In this document: piece by piece, positions 1 through 9,409 of the stretch
Numbering within the stretch: position 1 is the stretch's first letter
How the letters are laid out: each line of letters begins with the position of its first letter
Origin: Treponema sp.
Lineage (GTDB): Bacteria; Spirochaetota; Spirochaetia; Treponematales; Treponemataceae
DNA length: 64,000 nt
Assembly: GCA_017549025.1 (NCBI GenBank)
Contig: JAFYWB010000042.1
Location: forward strand, 1-64,000
Direction: 5' to 3'
Position numbers and translations under genes: made by a program
Notes under the pieces: model-generated
The model's input: only the letters and a program-made list of their open reading frames with translations
The model's database searches: none
What the model was told of the DNA's origin: nothing

Positions 1-1
1 C

Positions 2-3000
2 CTCAAGAACGGACTTTTTATCTTTGAGGCAAAGCAATACAGGGGAAATGTGTCCGACAAGCGCTTTATCTTGGTAACGGACTTGGGCTTCTTTGTAAAG
101 CGGAACTCAGACTTAAGCTATGATGTTTTCGTTCAGTCTATTGCTACAGGTCGCCCTGTTCCCAACGCCACGGTACGGGTCATTGGCTTAAACGGAAATA
201 CCCTTGTTTCCACCAGAGCCTCTAGCGATGGCCACGCTCACCTTCCCAGCCTTACAAACTACCGAGACGAGCATAGTCCCACCGCCTTTATTGTGGAAAC
301 TGCTAACGACCTGTCCTTTATGCCCTATTCCCAGCGTGGCCGTACCTTGGATTACTCCAACTTTGATGTGGGTGGTGTCTACGGTGCAACAGAGGCCACC
401 AAGGTTTCTGCCTACATGTTCTCAGATCGAGGAATATATCGTCCTGGTGATCAGGTGAATTTGGGGCTTATCGTAAAGTCTGGTGACTGGAACATAAATC
501 TGAGAGGTTTGCCCTTGGAGCTGGTGGTAACTGATTCCAGTGGCTCTACCTTGTACAGCCATCAGCTGCAGCTTTCTGATGCAGGCTTTGAGGAAGTGAG
601 TTTTTCCACCAGAGAATATTCTCCCACAGGCTTGTATGTGGCAAACCTTTATCTGCTGAAGGAAATGTCCAACGGAGACATTCGTCGGGAATACCTAGCA
701 GATTGCTCAGTAAAAGTTGAGGAATTCCTTCCTGATACCCTCACCTTGTCTGCAGGCTTTGAGCCTTTGCCACAGGAAGGCTGGATAAATCCTGGTGATT
801 TGACAGGAACCGTAAGCCTCAAAAATCTCTTTGGTACTCCTGCTGCAGGAAATGAAATAAAGGCTCAGCTTTTCTTGACTCCAGGCTTCCCAAATTTACG
901 CGCTTACAAGGACTATCACTTTGCAGATCCCTATTCCAAGGATAATTCCTATCAGGAATTCCTCGGTAATGTTACCACCGATGAGAACGGTCAGGCTGAG
1001 TTCAAGATTGACCTACAAAAATTCCAGCAGGCAACCTATCGAATGGAGTTTTACGTAGAAGCCTTTGAAAAAGGAAGTGGCCGTTCGGTAACCCAGCAGT
1101 CAAGCCTCTACGTGTCTCCCCTGCAGCACCTTATTGGCTACAAGGCCGACGGGGATTTAAGCTACATCAATAGCGGCTCCAAGCGAAAGATTTCTTTTAT
1201 CGCCATAGACCAGAGCCTGGAAAAGGTTGCAGTCAATGGCTTAACTCTTACCTTGGAAGAAAAACGCTACGTTTCTACCCTCATGAAGCAGCCCAACGGC
1301 TTGTACAAGTACCAGTCCGTGCAGAAAACCTATCCGCTGGAGCAAAAGGAAATTGCTGTTTCCAAGGAGGGCTTGGATTACTTCCTCCCCACAGATTTGG
1401 AGGGGGAATTTGTGGTAACCATCAGCGACAAGGAGGGCTTGGTCTATAATTCCTTCTCCTACAGCGTGGTTGGTTCCCAAAACATTACCCGAAGCCTTAC
1501 TCGAACGGCAGAGCTTGATCTGCGGCTGGAGCACAGTGACTTGCAGGCTGGTGGTACTGCCCGATTGTTCATTAAGGCACCCTATGCAGGAAGCGGCTTG
1601 ATTACCATTGAGCGAGACAAGGTATATAGCTGGAAGTGGTTTACCACCACTGAGCTTTCTAGTCAGCAGGTCATCGAGATTCCCAAGGGGCTGGAAGGAA
1701 ATGCCTACATCAATGTCATGTTTACCAGAGCCTCCGACTCTCAAGAAATTTTCATGAGTCCCTTCTGCTATGGTACCGTGCCCTTCTCCATTGACAAGGC
1801 CAACAGAACCAATACCATCAATCTTCAGGTTCCTGAGGAAGTGAAGTCTGGTGAAGAGCTGAAAATTACTTATTCTGCTAGAGATCAAGGAAAGATTGTG
1901 CTCTATGCCGTGGACGAAGGTATTCTTCAAGTGGCAAATTACTCAAATCCTAATCCCTTGGCCTTCTTCTTTCAAAAGCGAGCCTTGGAGGTTCGAACTG
2001 GACAGCTTTTGGACTTGATTTTGCCAGACTACGAGATTCTAAAAACCATTCCCGCAGCTGGTGGTGGTGCTGGCATGGACGAGCTTGCTCGCAACTTGAA
2101 TCCCTTCAAGCGCAAGCAGAACAAGCCAGTGGCCTTCTGGTCAGGTATCCTTGATTGCGGCCCAGAGGAAGCCACCGTTAGCTATGAGGTTCCCTCTTAT
2201 TTTAACGGTTCTATTCGGGTGATTGCAGTGGCTGTTTCTTCCAACACCATGGGAGTGGCTACCACCTCCACCCTGGCACGAAATACCTTTGTCATCAATC
2301 CCAACACACCATTGGCGGTGGCTCCCGGCGACCAGTTTGATGTCAGCGTTACCGTCACCAACAATCACCGTGGCTCAGGAGATGCCAACAAGGTAATTCT
2401 CACCGCCAAGCCCAGCGCTCATCTTGAGATTGTGGGAGAAAAATCGGTACAATTTACCATTGCCGAGGGTAAGGATGCCACCACCACCTTTAAGGTAAAG
2501 GCCCTAGACAAATTAGGCGGAGGAGAAATCCTCTTTACCGCTCAGGATGCCCAGGAAAAGTCAGTGTATACTGCCACCATGAGCATTCGTCCTTCTATGC
2601 CTTACCAAACCTGGATTGAATCTGGCAAAAGCACCAAGAAATCAGCTGAATTGGCGGTGGAGCATAAAACCTATGAGGAATATGCCCAGCGTCAGGTAAG
2701 CCTGTCTTTCATGCCTACAGCCTTTTCCAAGGGATTTAACTTTTATCTACAAAACTATCCCTATGGCTGCTCCGAGCAAATTACCAGTAGGGCCTATCCC
2801 TACCTGTGTGGCTTGGAGGACTCGGTTTTAGGGTCAACTTCAGAGGAATACACACCACTGGTAAATGAAACCATCGCCATTCTCCAGTCCCGCATGATGG
2901 CAGACGGTCACATTGGTTACTGGACAAACAAGAGTCCTGTGGACAACCAGATTACCATCTATTGTGCCGAATTCTTAACAGATGCTCAGAAGAATGGCTA

Positions 3001-4093
3001 CTACGTTCCTAGCTCCTTCTTCACCAAGGTGCTGTCTGCTGTAAAAGAGATTGCCGCCAGTTCTGGCACAAGCTACGCTCAGTCCCTAGACCGCGCTTAT
3101 GCCATCTATGTTCTTACCAAGAACGAAATTGTTACCACCTCCTTCATTGAAGCATTGGAACGGGACATGAAGGAAAATAAGAGTGCTTTGTCAGAATATC
3201 CAGCCCTGTACCTTGCTGCTAGCTACTCCATGCTTCAGCAAAGCGACAAGGCCGATAAATTGGTTCGTCAGGTAAAGCCTTCCATGAAGTTTGATTCATC
3301 TTGGGTTTACCACAACGATCTGCATTACGTGGCAACCTATCTTGATATTCTTTCTCGTCACTTCCCCCATCGCATTAAGGATCAGCACTCACAGCTGCTG
3401 GAAACCTTCTGCCAGTACATCGATTCCATGTACTACAACACCTACTCCACCGCCGCTGCCTGTCGAGCTTTAGCAAGCTTTGCAGCCATGGCAGAAGGTG
3501 AACAGGACAAGCTTTCCGTACAGGAGCAGGTGGGCAAGGAAAAGACCGAGTTAACACTTGCAGGAGAGGCTACCTTGCAGGCAACCTTCTCCAAGGCAGC
3601 GGAAAAGCTTATTTTCAGCAACAAGTCAGACCTACCCATGTATTACCAGCTGGTACAGGGAGGCTATGAGCTAGAAATCCCCAAAAAGCAGATAAAGGAT
3701 GGACTTGAAGTTCATCGTGAATACCTCAGCTTAGATGGCAAAAAGCTTTCTTCCATAAAGCTTGGAGATGAGATTTTGGTGAAAATCTCTTTTAGAAGCA
3801 CCAAGGAAGGCTACATCAACAATGTTGCCCTCATTGACCTGCAGCCTGCTGGACTGGAAGCCAATATCCAGTCAGTACGGGACCACCAAGGAAGCTGGAA
3901 GAGCGATTACGTAGACGTTCGTGAAGATCGAGTGGTGCTGTACGGTACCGTTACCGACAAGATTTCCACCTTCACCTACCGAGCACGGGCTATAAATAAG
4001 GGAACCTTTGTGGTGCCTCCCATGTTCGCAGAATCCATGTATAACAAGGATATCCGTGGACTCAGTCCCTACGATCCCATTGTCATTGAATAG
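2..4093 (+). CDS. Bacterial alpha-2-macroglobulin family protein, 5' end missing
   Basis: The reading frame is open from the window edge; a GTG at position 50 is only an internal codon, because residues before it (LKNGLFIFEAKQYRGN) continue the same fold. The visible part is about 1,360 residues of repeated macroglobulin beta-sandwich domains. A thioester motif Cys-Ser-Glu-Gln has its Cys codon at 2768-2770, and a helical thioester-domain-like stretch and a C-terminal receptor-binding-like region follow. In this family the thioester traps attacking proteases in the periplasm, usually from a lipid-anchored protein; the anchor region would lie left of the window. The pbpC gene starts 9 bp downstream, and this pair recurs in many bacteria, where it is taken to link protease defence with cell-wall repair. 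The family call is firm; the protease-trapping role here is inference. Confidence 0.9.
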   Translation, partial: LKNGLFIFEAKQYRGNVSDKRFILVTDLGFFVKRNSDLSYDVFVQSIATGRPVPNATVRVIGLNGNTLVSTRASSDGHAHLPSLTNYRDEHSPTAFIVETANDLSFMPYSQRGRTLDYSNFDVGGVYGATEATKVSAYMFSDRGIYRPGDQVNLGLIVKSGDWNINLRGLPLELVVTDSSGSTLYSHQLQLSDAGFEEVSFSTREYSPTGLYVANLYLLKEMSNGDIRREYLADCSVKVEEFLPDTLTLSAGFEPLPQEGWINPGDLTGTVSLKNLFGTPAAGNEIKAQLFLTPGFPNLRAYKDYHFADPYSKDNSYQEFLGNVTTDENGQAEFKIDLQKFQQATYRMEFYVEAFEKGSGRSVTQQSSLYVSPLQHLIGYKADGDLSYINSGSKRKISFIAIDQSLEKVAVNGLTLTLEEKRYVSTLMKQPNGLYKYQSVQKTYPLEQKEIAVSKEGLDYFLPTDLEGEFVVTISDKEGLVYNSFSYSVVGSQNITRSLTRTAELDLRLEHSDLQAGGTARLFIKAPYAGSGLITIERDKVYSWKWFTTTELSSQQVIEIPKGLEGNAYINVMFTRASDSQEIFMSPFCYGTVPFSIDKANRTNTINLQVPEEVKSGEELKITYSARDQGKIVLYAVDEGILQVANYSNPNPLAFFFQKRALEVRTGQLLDLILPDYEILKTIPAAGGGAGMDELARNLNPFKRKQNKPVAFWSGILDCGPEEATVSYEVPSYFNGSIRVIAVAVSSNTMGVATTSTLARNTFVINPNTPLAVAPGDQFDVSVTVTNNHRGSGDANKVILTAKPSAHLEIVGEKSVQFTIAEGKDATTTFKVKALDKLGGGEILFTAQDAQEKSVYTATMSIRPSMPYQTWIESGKSTKKSAELAVEHKTYEEYAQRQVSLSFMPTAFSKGFNFYLQNYPYGCSEQITSRAYPYLCGLEDSVLGSTSEEYTPLVNETIAILQSRMMADGHIGYWTNKSPVDNQITIYCAEFLTDAQKNGYYVPSSFFTKVLSAVKEIAASSGTSYAQSLDRAYAIYVLTKNEIVTTSFIEALERDMKENKSALSEYPALYLAASYSMLQQSDKADKLVRQVKPSMKFDSSWVYHNDLHYVATYLDILSRHFPHRIKDQHSQLLETFCQYIDSMYYNTYSTAAACRALASFAAMAEGEQDKLSVQEQVGKEKTELTLAGEATLQATFSKAAEKLIFSNKSDLPMYYQLVQGGYELEIPKKQIKDGLEVHREYLSLDGKKLSSIKLGDEILVKISFRSTKEGYINNVALIDLQPAGLEANIQSVRDHQGSWKSDYVDVREDRVVLYGTVTDKISTFTYRARAINKGTFVVPPMFAESMYNKDIRGLSPYDPIVIE

Positions 4094-4102
4094 GATTCCT
4101 TC

Positions 4103-6448
4103 ATGACAAGAAGAAAATGGCTCCTGCTCCTGATTTTTGGAGGAGGAGCCTTGGTGGCTATGGTGGCTGGCCTTGTGCAAGTGGTGGTAACGGCCACAAC
4201 AGGAGATATTTTTCAAGACATTGAATTTTCTCGTGCCTACACCGACAAAGAGGGCCAGCTTTTGCAGGTATTTCTCACCGCTGACCACAAGTATCGCATC
4301 TATCGTCCTCTGTCAGATTTTCCTCCTGAGTTTTTAGAAGCATTGTTGCTACAGGAGGACCGGTACTTTTACAACCACCACGGAGTAAATCCCGTGGCCC
4401 TTTTCCGAGCCTTCTGGGAAACCTATGTGATAAAAAGCCGCCGCATGGGAGCTTCCACCATCACCATGCAAACTGCCCGCCTCAAATACGGCATCTACAC
4501 GAAGTCGGTGCTGGGAAAGCTTCGCCAGATTTTTTCCGCCCTCTACTTGGAGCTGTGTTTTTCCAAGCAGGAAATTCTTGAAGCCTACGTAAATCTTGCT
4601 CCCTGTGGTGGCAATATCGAGGGCTTTGAGACTGCTAGCTGGTTCTATTTTGGCAAGGAGGTACAGGAACTGGGGCTTACAGAAAGTCTCATGCTCTGTG
4701 TCCTTCCCCAAAATCCCACCAAGCGGGCCCCCTCTCCCACCAACACTCCACGAGAACTGCTGGAAGCACGCCAGCGTCTCTTTCAAGCATGGGTAGAACA
4801 GCATCCTCAGGATCAAGATAAGGCCGTGTATATGGATATGCGGATTAGTACCATCTGCCAAATGCCCAATCAGGCCCGCCACTTTACGGAAATGCTGAAT
4901 CTCCAGCTTTCCCATCAGCAGCCACGTCAGCCCATTCGCACCACCCTCAATTCTGCAATCCAGCAGCAATGTCAAGAATTATTCCAGCTCTATCTGAGCC
5001 AGCAACGATCTTTGGGAGTGAATAACGGTGCCTTTTTGTTGATAGATTGGAAGGAAATGGAGGTAGTTGCAAACGTTGGTTCTGCAAACTACTACGATGA
5101 TTCCATTCAAGGTCAGGTAAACGCCACCACCTCCAAGCGTTCTCCGGGCTCCACCCTCAAGCCCTTTATCTACGCCCTAGCACTGGAGCAGGGGCTCATC
5201 CACTATCGCACCATGCTAAAGGATACACCAGTTACCTTCAATGAATATGCCCCCGACAATTACGGCAGTGTTTTCAAGGGGCCAGTTCAAGCTTGGTATG
5301 CCTTGGCAGACAGCAGAAACATTCCTGCCATAGCCTTGAATCGAGACCTACAGCAGCGAGATCTTTACGATTTTCTTATTCAAGCAGGAATTACAGGACT
5401 TGAGGAGCGAGACCACTACGGCCTTTCACTGGTGCTAGGTACTGGTGATGTTACCATGATGGAGCTGGCTACCCTCTACGGCATTTTGGCCAACAACGGA
5501 ATCTACAAGGAAATCAACTCCATTTACACGGCAAAAAAATCTCCTGGCATTCCCTTGCTCACAGAGGAAAGTGCCTTCATTGTCAAAAAGATGCTGGAAG
5601 CCAACGTGCCTCCCTATCAAAATCGTCCCCAATCGGTGGCAGATATTCCCATTGGCTACAAAACAGGAACCTCCATCGGATTTAAAGACAGCTGGAGCGT
5701 AGGCATTTTTGACCGTTATATTTTATGTGTCTGGATAGGTAATTTTGACGGCCAGGGCAACAATGCTTTTCTGGGCCGAAGAATGGCCGCTCCCCTTTTG
5801 TTTAACATGGCATATAGCCTTTTGTCTGATATTCCCAAAAATCAGCAGACAAGCTATGAGCGGCCTGAAAATGTCAAAAATATAGAGGTGTGCAGTGTTT
5901 CTGGTGGTCTTCCTAATCCCTATTGTCCCCAAACGGAATATGCCTGGTTCATTCCCGGAACCTCTCCCATTACTACCTGCAAGATTCACCGTCAAGTATA
6001 CATAGACACACGGACTGGCTACCGTACTGACCAGCGGAACAAGGACTACGTAGCCACGGTGGTACGAGAGTTCTGGCCCAGCGATTTACAACAGCTTTTT
6101 ACCTTAGCTGGTTTGCCCCGCCTTGTGCCTCCAGATTATCCTCCAGAGGAATACCACCTTGACTACCAAAAGCAAGGCTATCCTCCTGAAATTATCTCGC
6201 CCCTTACTGGTTCTGCATACCAGTTCCGTTCCAGCGACACCAGCAAAAATACCATTCTCCTGTGTGCCACTGCCGACGCAGACACCACCGAAATCCTGTG
6301 GTTTTCTGGAGTGAACTTTATTGGTCGCAGTAAGCCTGGTGAATCAATCGAATGGAAGCCAGAGCCTGGCACTTATCAGATTACCGCCACCGACACCAAG
6401 GGACGCTCCCACACCATACCAGTGACTATCCAAGAATTGCTAGAATAA
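4103..6448 (+). CDS. pbpC: Penicillin-binding protein 1C (bifunctional transglycosylase/transpeptidase)
   Basis: A 781-residue inner-membrane peptidoglycan synthase. One N-terminal membrane segment (about residues 6-30) is followed by a family 51 glycosyltransferase domain with the catalytic Glu in QEDRYF (E85) and the GASTITMQ motif near residue 118. The transpeptidase domain carries STLK (S350, K353), SRN as the SxN motif and KTG (K520-G522). A C-terminal BiPBP_C-like beta domain starts near residue 695 and is typical of PBP1C rather than PBP1A. It starts 9 bp after the macroglobulin stop and is almost certainly cotranscribed with it. No terminator is clear downstream, only a T-rich stretch (6449-6498) before the convergent hemW gene. 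Confidence 0.95.
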   Translation: MTRRKWLLLLIFGGGALVAMVAGLVQVVVTATTGDIFQDIEFSRAYTDKEGQLLQVFLTADHKYRIYRPLSDFPPEFLEALLLQEDRYFYNHHGVNPVALFRAFWETYVIKSRRMGASTITMQTARLKYGIYTKSVLGKLRQIFSALYLELCFSKQEILEAYVNLAPCGGNIEGFETASWFYFGKEVQELGLTESLMLCVLPQNPTKRAPSPTNTPRELLEARQRLFQAWVEQHPQDQDKAVYMDMRISTICQMPNQARHFTEMLNLQLSHQQPRQPIRTTLNSAIQQQCQELFQLYLSQQRSLGVNNGAFLLIDWKEMEVVANVGSANYYDDSIQGQVNATTSKRSPGSTLKPFIYALALEQGLIHYRTMLKDTPVTFNEYAPDNYGSVFKGPVQAWYALADSRNIPAIALNRDLQQRDLYDFLIQAGITGLEERDHYGLSLVLGTGDVTMMELATLYGILANNGIYKEINSIYTAKKSPGIPLLTEESAFIVKKMLEANVPPYQNRPQSVADIPIGYKTGTSIGFKDSWSVGIFDRYILCVWIGNFDGQGNNAFLGRRMAAPLLFNMAYSLLSDIPKNQQTSYERPENVKNIEVCSVSGGLPNPYCPQTEYAWFIPGTSPITTCKIHRQVYIDTRTGYRTDQRNKDYVATVVREFWPSDLQQLFTLAGLPRLVPPDYPPEEYHLDYQKQGYPPEIISPLTGSAYQFRSSDTSKNTILLCATADADTTEILWFSGVNFIGRSKPGESIEWKPEPGTYQITATDTKGRSHTIPVTIQELLE

Positions 6449-6498
6449 TCTGCGTTTTTACACTTTTTTTCTAGATTTTTTTGATTTTCTCTTTCTTC

Positions 6499-7764
6499 CT
6501 ACATCAGCTCCTGCAAAATCTGATTCAAAAAGGCGATTCCTTCTTTTGTCATAGAATAACCACAAAACCCTTCACCTTCATCTACAATTTTCATCCACCC
6601 CCGCTGAACAAAACGGTTAAAGGTGGCACAATCCAGTTTTTTTTCAAATCGACGAACATATTCCCTTCCACCAATACCTGCTTTCATTCTCAAGCCCAGC
6701 ATGATATATTCAAAGGAAAGAGTTTCCCTATCGAGCACTTCATTTTCAGCACGCATGGTCTGCAGCAAGCTACAAAGTGCTTCCCATTGTACCTCCTGAT
6801 TCACACCTTGATTCAGCTTTGTCTGTTCAGCTCCATCACAAGACATTCCATTCCAAAAATTTATGTATTCTTGGGTCTTGGTGGTATTGGTATACCGAAA
6901 GCCTTCCAAAAGCCTTCCCTGTACATCCTTGTAATACAGGCTTCCCGCTCCCCCTGCTCCCAATCCCAAATAGGCGCTTTGCTTCCAATAGGCACTGTTG
7001 TGGCGACTTTCCTGCCCAGGGGGAGCAAAATTAGACACCTCATACTGGATATACCCCGCTGCTTCAAGGAAATCCCGTCCCAAAATCCATTGATTGTCTG
7101 CTTCCTCAGACTCCCATTGAATTAGCCCCTGCTCAATCTGGCGATACAGTTTTGTTCCCTCCGCCACAGTCAGTGAATACAAGGAAATGTGATGTGGTTG
7201 ATAGGAAATCACTTCTTCTAAGGCAGCTAAAAACTCCTGATTTCCCTGCTTTGTCTCTTTCTGTCCTGGAAGTCCTGCAATAAAATCAGTACAAAAGGCC
7301 AAGTCGCTTTCTTTTAGCAGTTTTAATGCCTGCCGAGTTCTTGCTGCAGTACAACAACGGCCCACACAGGATAAAACCTCATCCTGCAAGCTTTGAATTC
7401 CCATGGAAATCCGATTTATCCCGCAAAGCTTTGCTGTTTTCAGCAATTCCGCAGAGACACTTTCTGGATTTACCTCTAAGGTCACCTCAGCATTCTCTGC
7501 CAAAAAGCCCTGAAGCCGATTCATAATCGCCGTCAACTGTTGACAAGACAAAAGACTTGGAGTACCACCGCCAAAATACACAGTTTCCAGCGGTGCCATC
7601 AATCCCAGTGCCACAAACCAATCAAATTGCTGAAGCAGTGCCTTCACGTATTCATCTGGTACACCAGCTGCTGGTAAAGAAAAAAAATCACAATAGGAAC
7701 ATTTTGAACCACAATAGGGAATGTGGATATACAGTGAGGAGACAGAATGAATGTTTTTCTTCAT
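6499..7764 (-). CDS. hemW: HemW-like radical SAM heme chaperone
   Basis: A 421-residue radical SAM protein. The CxxxCxxC cluster motif lies near residues 18-25 (CGSKCSYCDF). The Phe after the third Cys plus one residue is the HemW pattern; true coproporphyrinogen oxidase HemN has a further Cys there. The GGGTPS motif follows near residue 66, and a HemN C-terminal domain is present. HemW proteins bind heme and are proposed to insert it into respiratory enzymes. They are often misnamed HemN in genome annotations. The gene lies 39 bp downstream of lepB on the same strand and has no clear Shine-Dalgarno sequence. It may be cotranscribed with lepB. The substrate in this organism is not deducible from sequence. 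Confidence 0.85.
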   Translation of the reverse strand: MKKNIHSVSSLYIHIPYCGSKCSYCDFFSLPAAGVPDEYVKALLQQFDWFVALGLMAPLETVYFGGGTPSLLSCQQLTAIMNRLQGFLAENAEVTLEVNPESVSAELLKTAKLCGINRISMGIQSLQDEVLSCVGRCCTAARTRQALKLLKESDLAFCTDFIAGLPGQKETKQGNQEFLAALEEVISYQPHHISLYSLTVAEGTKLYRQIEQGLIQWESEEADNQWILGRDFLEAAGYIQYEVSNFAPPGQESRHNSAYWKQSAYLGLGAGGAGSLYYKDVQGRLLEGFRYTNTTKTQEYINFWNGMSCDGAEQTKLNQGVNQEVQWEALCSLLQTMRAENEVLDRETLSFEYIMLGLRMKAGIGGREYVRRFEKKLDCATFNRFVQRGWMKIVDEGEGFCGYSMTKEGIAFLNQILQELM

Positions 7765-7803
7765 ATTTTTTAGGAGATAGCTAGCAACAACCTAGCCTTT
7801 CAC

Positions 7804-8502
7804 TTACAGGCCACCAAACCCAGAAAAGGGAAAGTACTGGAACAGGGCTTTTCCCGCAATTTCATTTTTAGAAATTACTCCCCAGATACGTGAATCCACA
7901 CCAATGGTTCTATTGTCACACAGCAAAAAATATTCTCCTGAACCCAAGGTTACTTCTTCCATAGTTCCCGCTGCTCCCATAATATTATCCCAGCCCTCTG
8001 GCAAACCACTGACGTTAATATCATAGGAAACATCTGAAAGTTCAAACTCGGTAAGGAAATGGCTTTCACCTGCTGGCTTAATATACAAGATATAATCCTT
8101 CATGTAGAGAGTATCTCCTGGTAAGCCCACCACCCGACGCAACACATTACCTGATGCAACGGCATTTGTTCCACGGTGAAAGTTCTGCACCTGCTGGAAG
8201 GTAACAAAGGAAACAAATTTACTGGCAAATGAAGACACAGCACCTAATTTTTCCTTCATCAGTGGCTTTAACACTACAGAACTTCCTCGTTCCACTGCAC
8301 CAATGGGAGATGCCAACAGTAATCCCCCCTGGTCTACTCGTGGAAGCATGGAGTCAGATTTTACCACCACAGGAAATAACAGGAATTTGAATATCAGTGT
8401 ATTTAATCCAACAATTAACAGGAACAATCCCACAAAAAAAAGAATTGTATTTCTAAGTTTTTTTCGCTCTTTATATGAAAATTCGTAAACGGAACGGGCC
8501 AT
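7804..8502 (-). CDS. lepB: Type I signal peptidase (S26) with altered active site
   Basis: A 232-residue membrane peptidase with one N-terminal transmembrane segment (about residues 18-40). The box B motif SDSMLP carries the nucleophile Ser51. Box D reads LRRVVGLPGD (residues 121-130), and box E reads CDNRTIGVDSRIWG. In known family members box D is K-R-x-V-G-L-P-G-D, where the Lys is the general base; here that residue is Arg122 (CGT codon, 8137-8139). Box E also has Cys in place of the Gly of GDN. The fold assignment is secure. Whether the enzyme is active as a Ser/Lys peptidase is open, and a second paralogue elsewhere in the genome is possible. The promoter abuts the ATG and there is no ribosome binding site. 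Confidence 0.85.
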   Translation of the reverse strand: MARSVYEFSYKERKKLRNTILFFVGLFLLIVGLNTLIFKFLLFPVVVKSDSMLPRVDQGGLLLASPIGAVERGSSVVLKPLMKEKLGAVSSFASKFVSFVTFQQVQNFHRGTNAVASGNVLRRVVGLPGDTLYMKDYILYIKPAGESHFLTEFELSDVSYDINVSGLPEGWDNIMGAAGTMEEVTLGSGEYFLLCDNRTIGVDSRIWGVISKNEIAGKALFQYFPFSGFGGL

Positions 8503-8508
8503 AACAGC

Positions 8509-8537
8509 AGAATATCATAATTTTTTCCACAGTGCAA
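8509..8537 (-). promoter_or_regulatory. lepB promoter, leaderless type
   Basis: On the minus strand, -35 TTGCAC (8532-8537), a 17-bp spacer and -10 TATTCT (8509-8514) end 6 nt before the lepB ATG. Transcription would start at or next to the A of the ATG. No Shine-Dalgarno sequence is present. The positions are read directly; activity is inferred. Confidence 0.7.
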
Positions 8538-8585
8538 GATATGAGCCTTTTGCCACAGAATTTTGTATAAAATCCGGTAGTCTGA

Positions 8586-9344
8586 CTAAGCCTCATCTCC
8601 GCCAATCTCAGCCCAAGCCATGGCAGCAGCAGCCTGCTCTGCTTCCTTCTTGCTTTTTCCCTTTGCTGGACCGTAGGTTACTTGCCCCAGCTTTACAGAA
8701 ATCCAAAAGGTTCTGTCATGATCTGGACCAGTACGCTTTACCAAAAGGTATTCTGGACAAGCTTTATACAGCTTTTGATAGCGCTCCTGCAAAAGGGTCT
8801 TATAGTCACGATGATGCTTGTTCTGCAAAACTTTTTCTATTTCAGGCACAATGAGCCGTAGCACCAAGCTTTCTGCTGCCTGATATCCTGAGTCCAAATA
8901 GTATGCCCCGATTATTGCTTCCAAGGCGTCTGCAAGAATTGCCTTCTTCTCCCTTCCTCCAGAAAGATCTTCACCCTTACCCAAAACAAGACATTTGGGC
9001 ACGCCAATAGCCTTTGCAATAGGAGCTAAGGTACTTTCAGACACAACCACAGACTTGATTCTCGCTAAATCCCCTTCAGGCTTTTCCAGCATAGACTCAT
9101 ACAGATAGGTGGCGGTAGCCATGCCCAGCACTGCATCTCCCAAGAATTCTAGTCGTTCATTGTTGTACCGCTGATTTTCCGTCCCATTTTCATTTGAATA
9201 GGAACGATGATGTAAGGCCAAGTCAAGCAACAACAAATCATTGAACAAAATAGAATTCTTCTTGGAAAAATCCACAAGAAGATTTTTTCTTTGAGGAGGC
9301 AATTTACCTGTATTTAAGATTAGACTTGAAATTTTTTTTAGCAT
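8586..9344 (-). CDS. rnc: Ribonuclease III
   Basis: A 252-residue double-strand-specific endoribonuclease that processes rRNA precursors and structured mRNAs. The signature ERLEFLGDAVLGM forms the first catalytic and metal-binding block. A second acidic block lies in ILADALEAIIGA, and the C-terminal region (from about residue 178) is a double-stranded RNA-binding domain. Length is slightly above the usual 225-230 residues because of an N-terminal extension of about 20. The ATG lies only 6 nt after the U-tract of an intrinsic terminator that follows acpP, and no Shine-Dalgarno sequence precedes it. Expression may therefore depend on read-through. rpmF-acpP-rnc is a common bacterial gene order. 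Confidence 0.95.
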   Translation of the reverse strand: MLKKISSLILNTGKLPPQRKNLLVDFSKKNSILFNDLLLLDLALHHRSYSNENGTENQRYNNERLEFLGDAVLGMATATYLYESMLEKPEGDLARIKSVVVSESTLAPIAKAIGVPKCLVLGKGEDLSGGREKKAILADALEAIIGAYYLDSGYQAAESLVLRLIVPEIEKVLQNKHHRDYKTLLQERYQKLYKACPEYLLVKRTGPDHDRTFWISVKLGQVTYGPAKGKSKKEAEQAAAAMAWAEIGGDEA

Positions 9345-9349
9345 GATTT

Positions 9350-9394
9350 AAAAAAAATAAGGGTGTTCAGCCAGAAAACTGGTCAAACACCCCT
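9350..9394 (-). terminator. Intrinsic terminator after acpP
   Basis: On the minus strand a 14-bp near-perfect stem (GGGTGTTTGACCAG with CTGGCTGAACACCC) closes a TTTT loop and is followed by an A/T-rich tract with eight T. It separates acpP from rnc and leaves no room for a new promoter. Confidence 0.9.
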
Positions 9395-9409
9395 TTCGTT
9401 TGTTGAACC

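Noticed and set aside
50-52. GTG at 50 as the true start of the macroglobulin gene
   Set aside because: The frame is open to the window edge and the upstream residues continue the domain; the gene is truncated by the window.
1241-1930. 229-residue minus-strand frame inside the macroglobulin gene
   Set aside because: It is a shadow of a strongly coding plus-strand frame with no signals of its own.
6481-7125. 214-residue plus-strand frame across hemW
   Set aside because: It is antisense to hemW, rich in Ser, Pro and Phe as expected for a shadow, and has no start signals.
6499-7764. Coproporphyrinogen III dehydrogenase (HemN)
   Set aside because: The residue after the third cluster cysteine region is Phe (CSYCDF), the HemW pattern, and no other heme synthesis gene is nearby.
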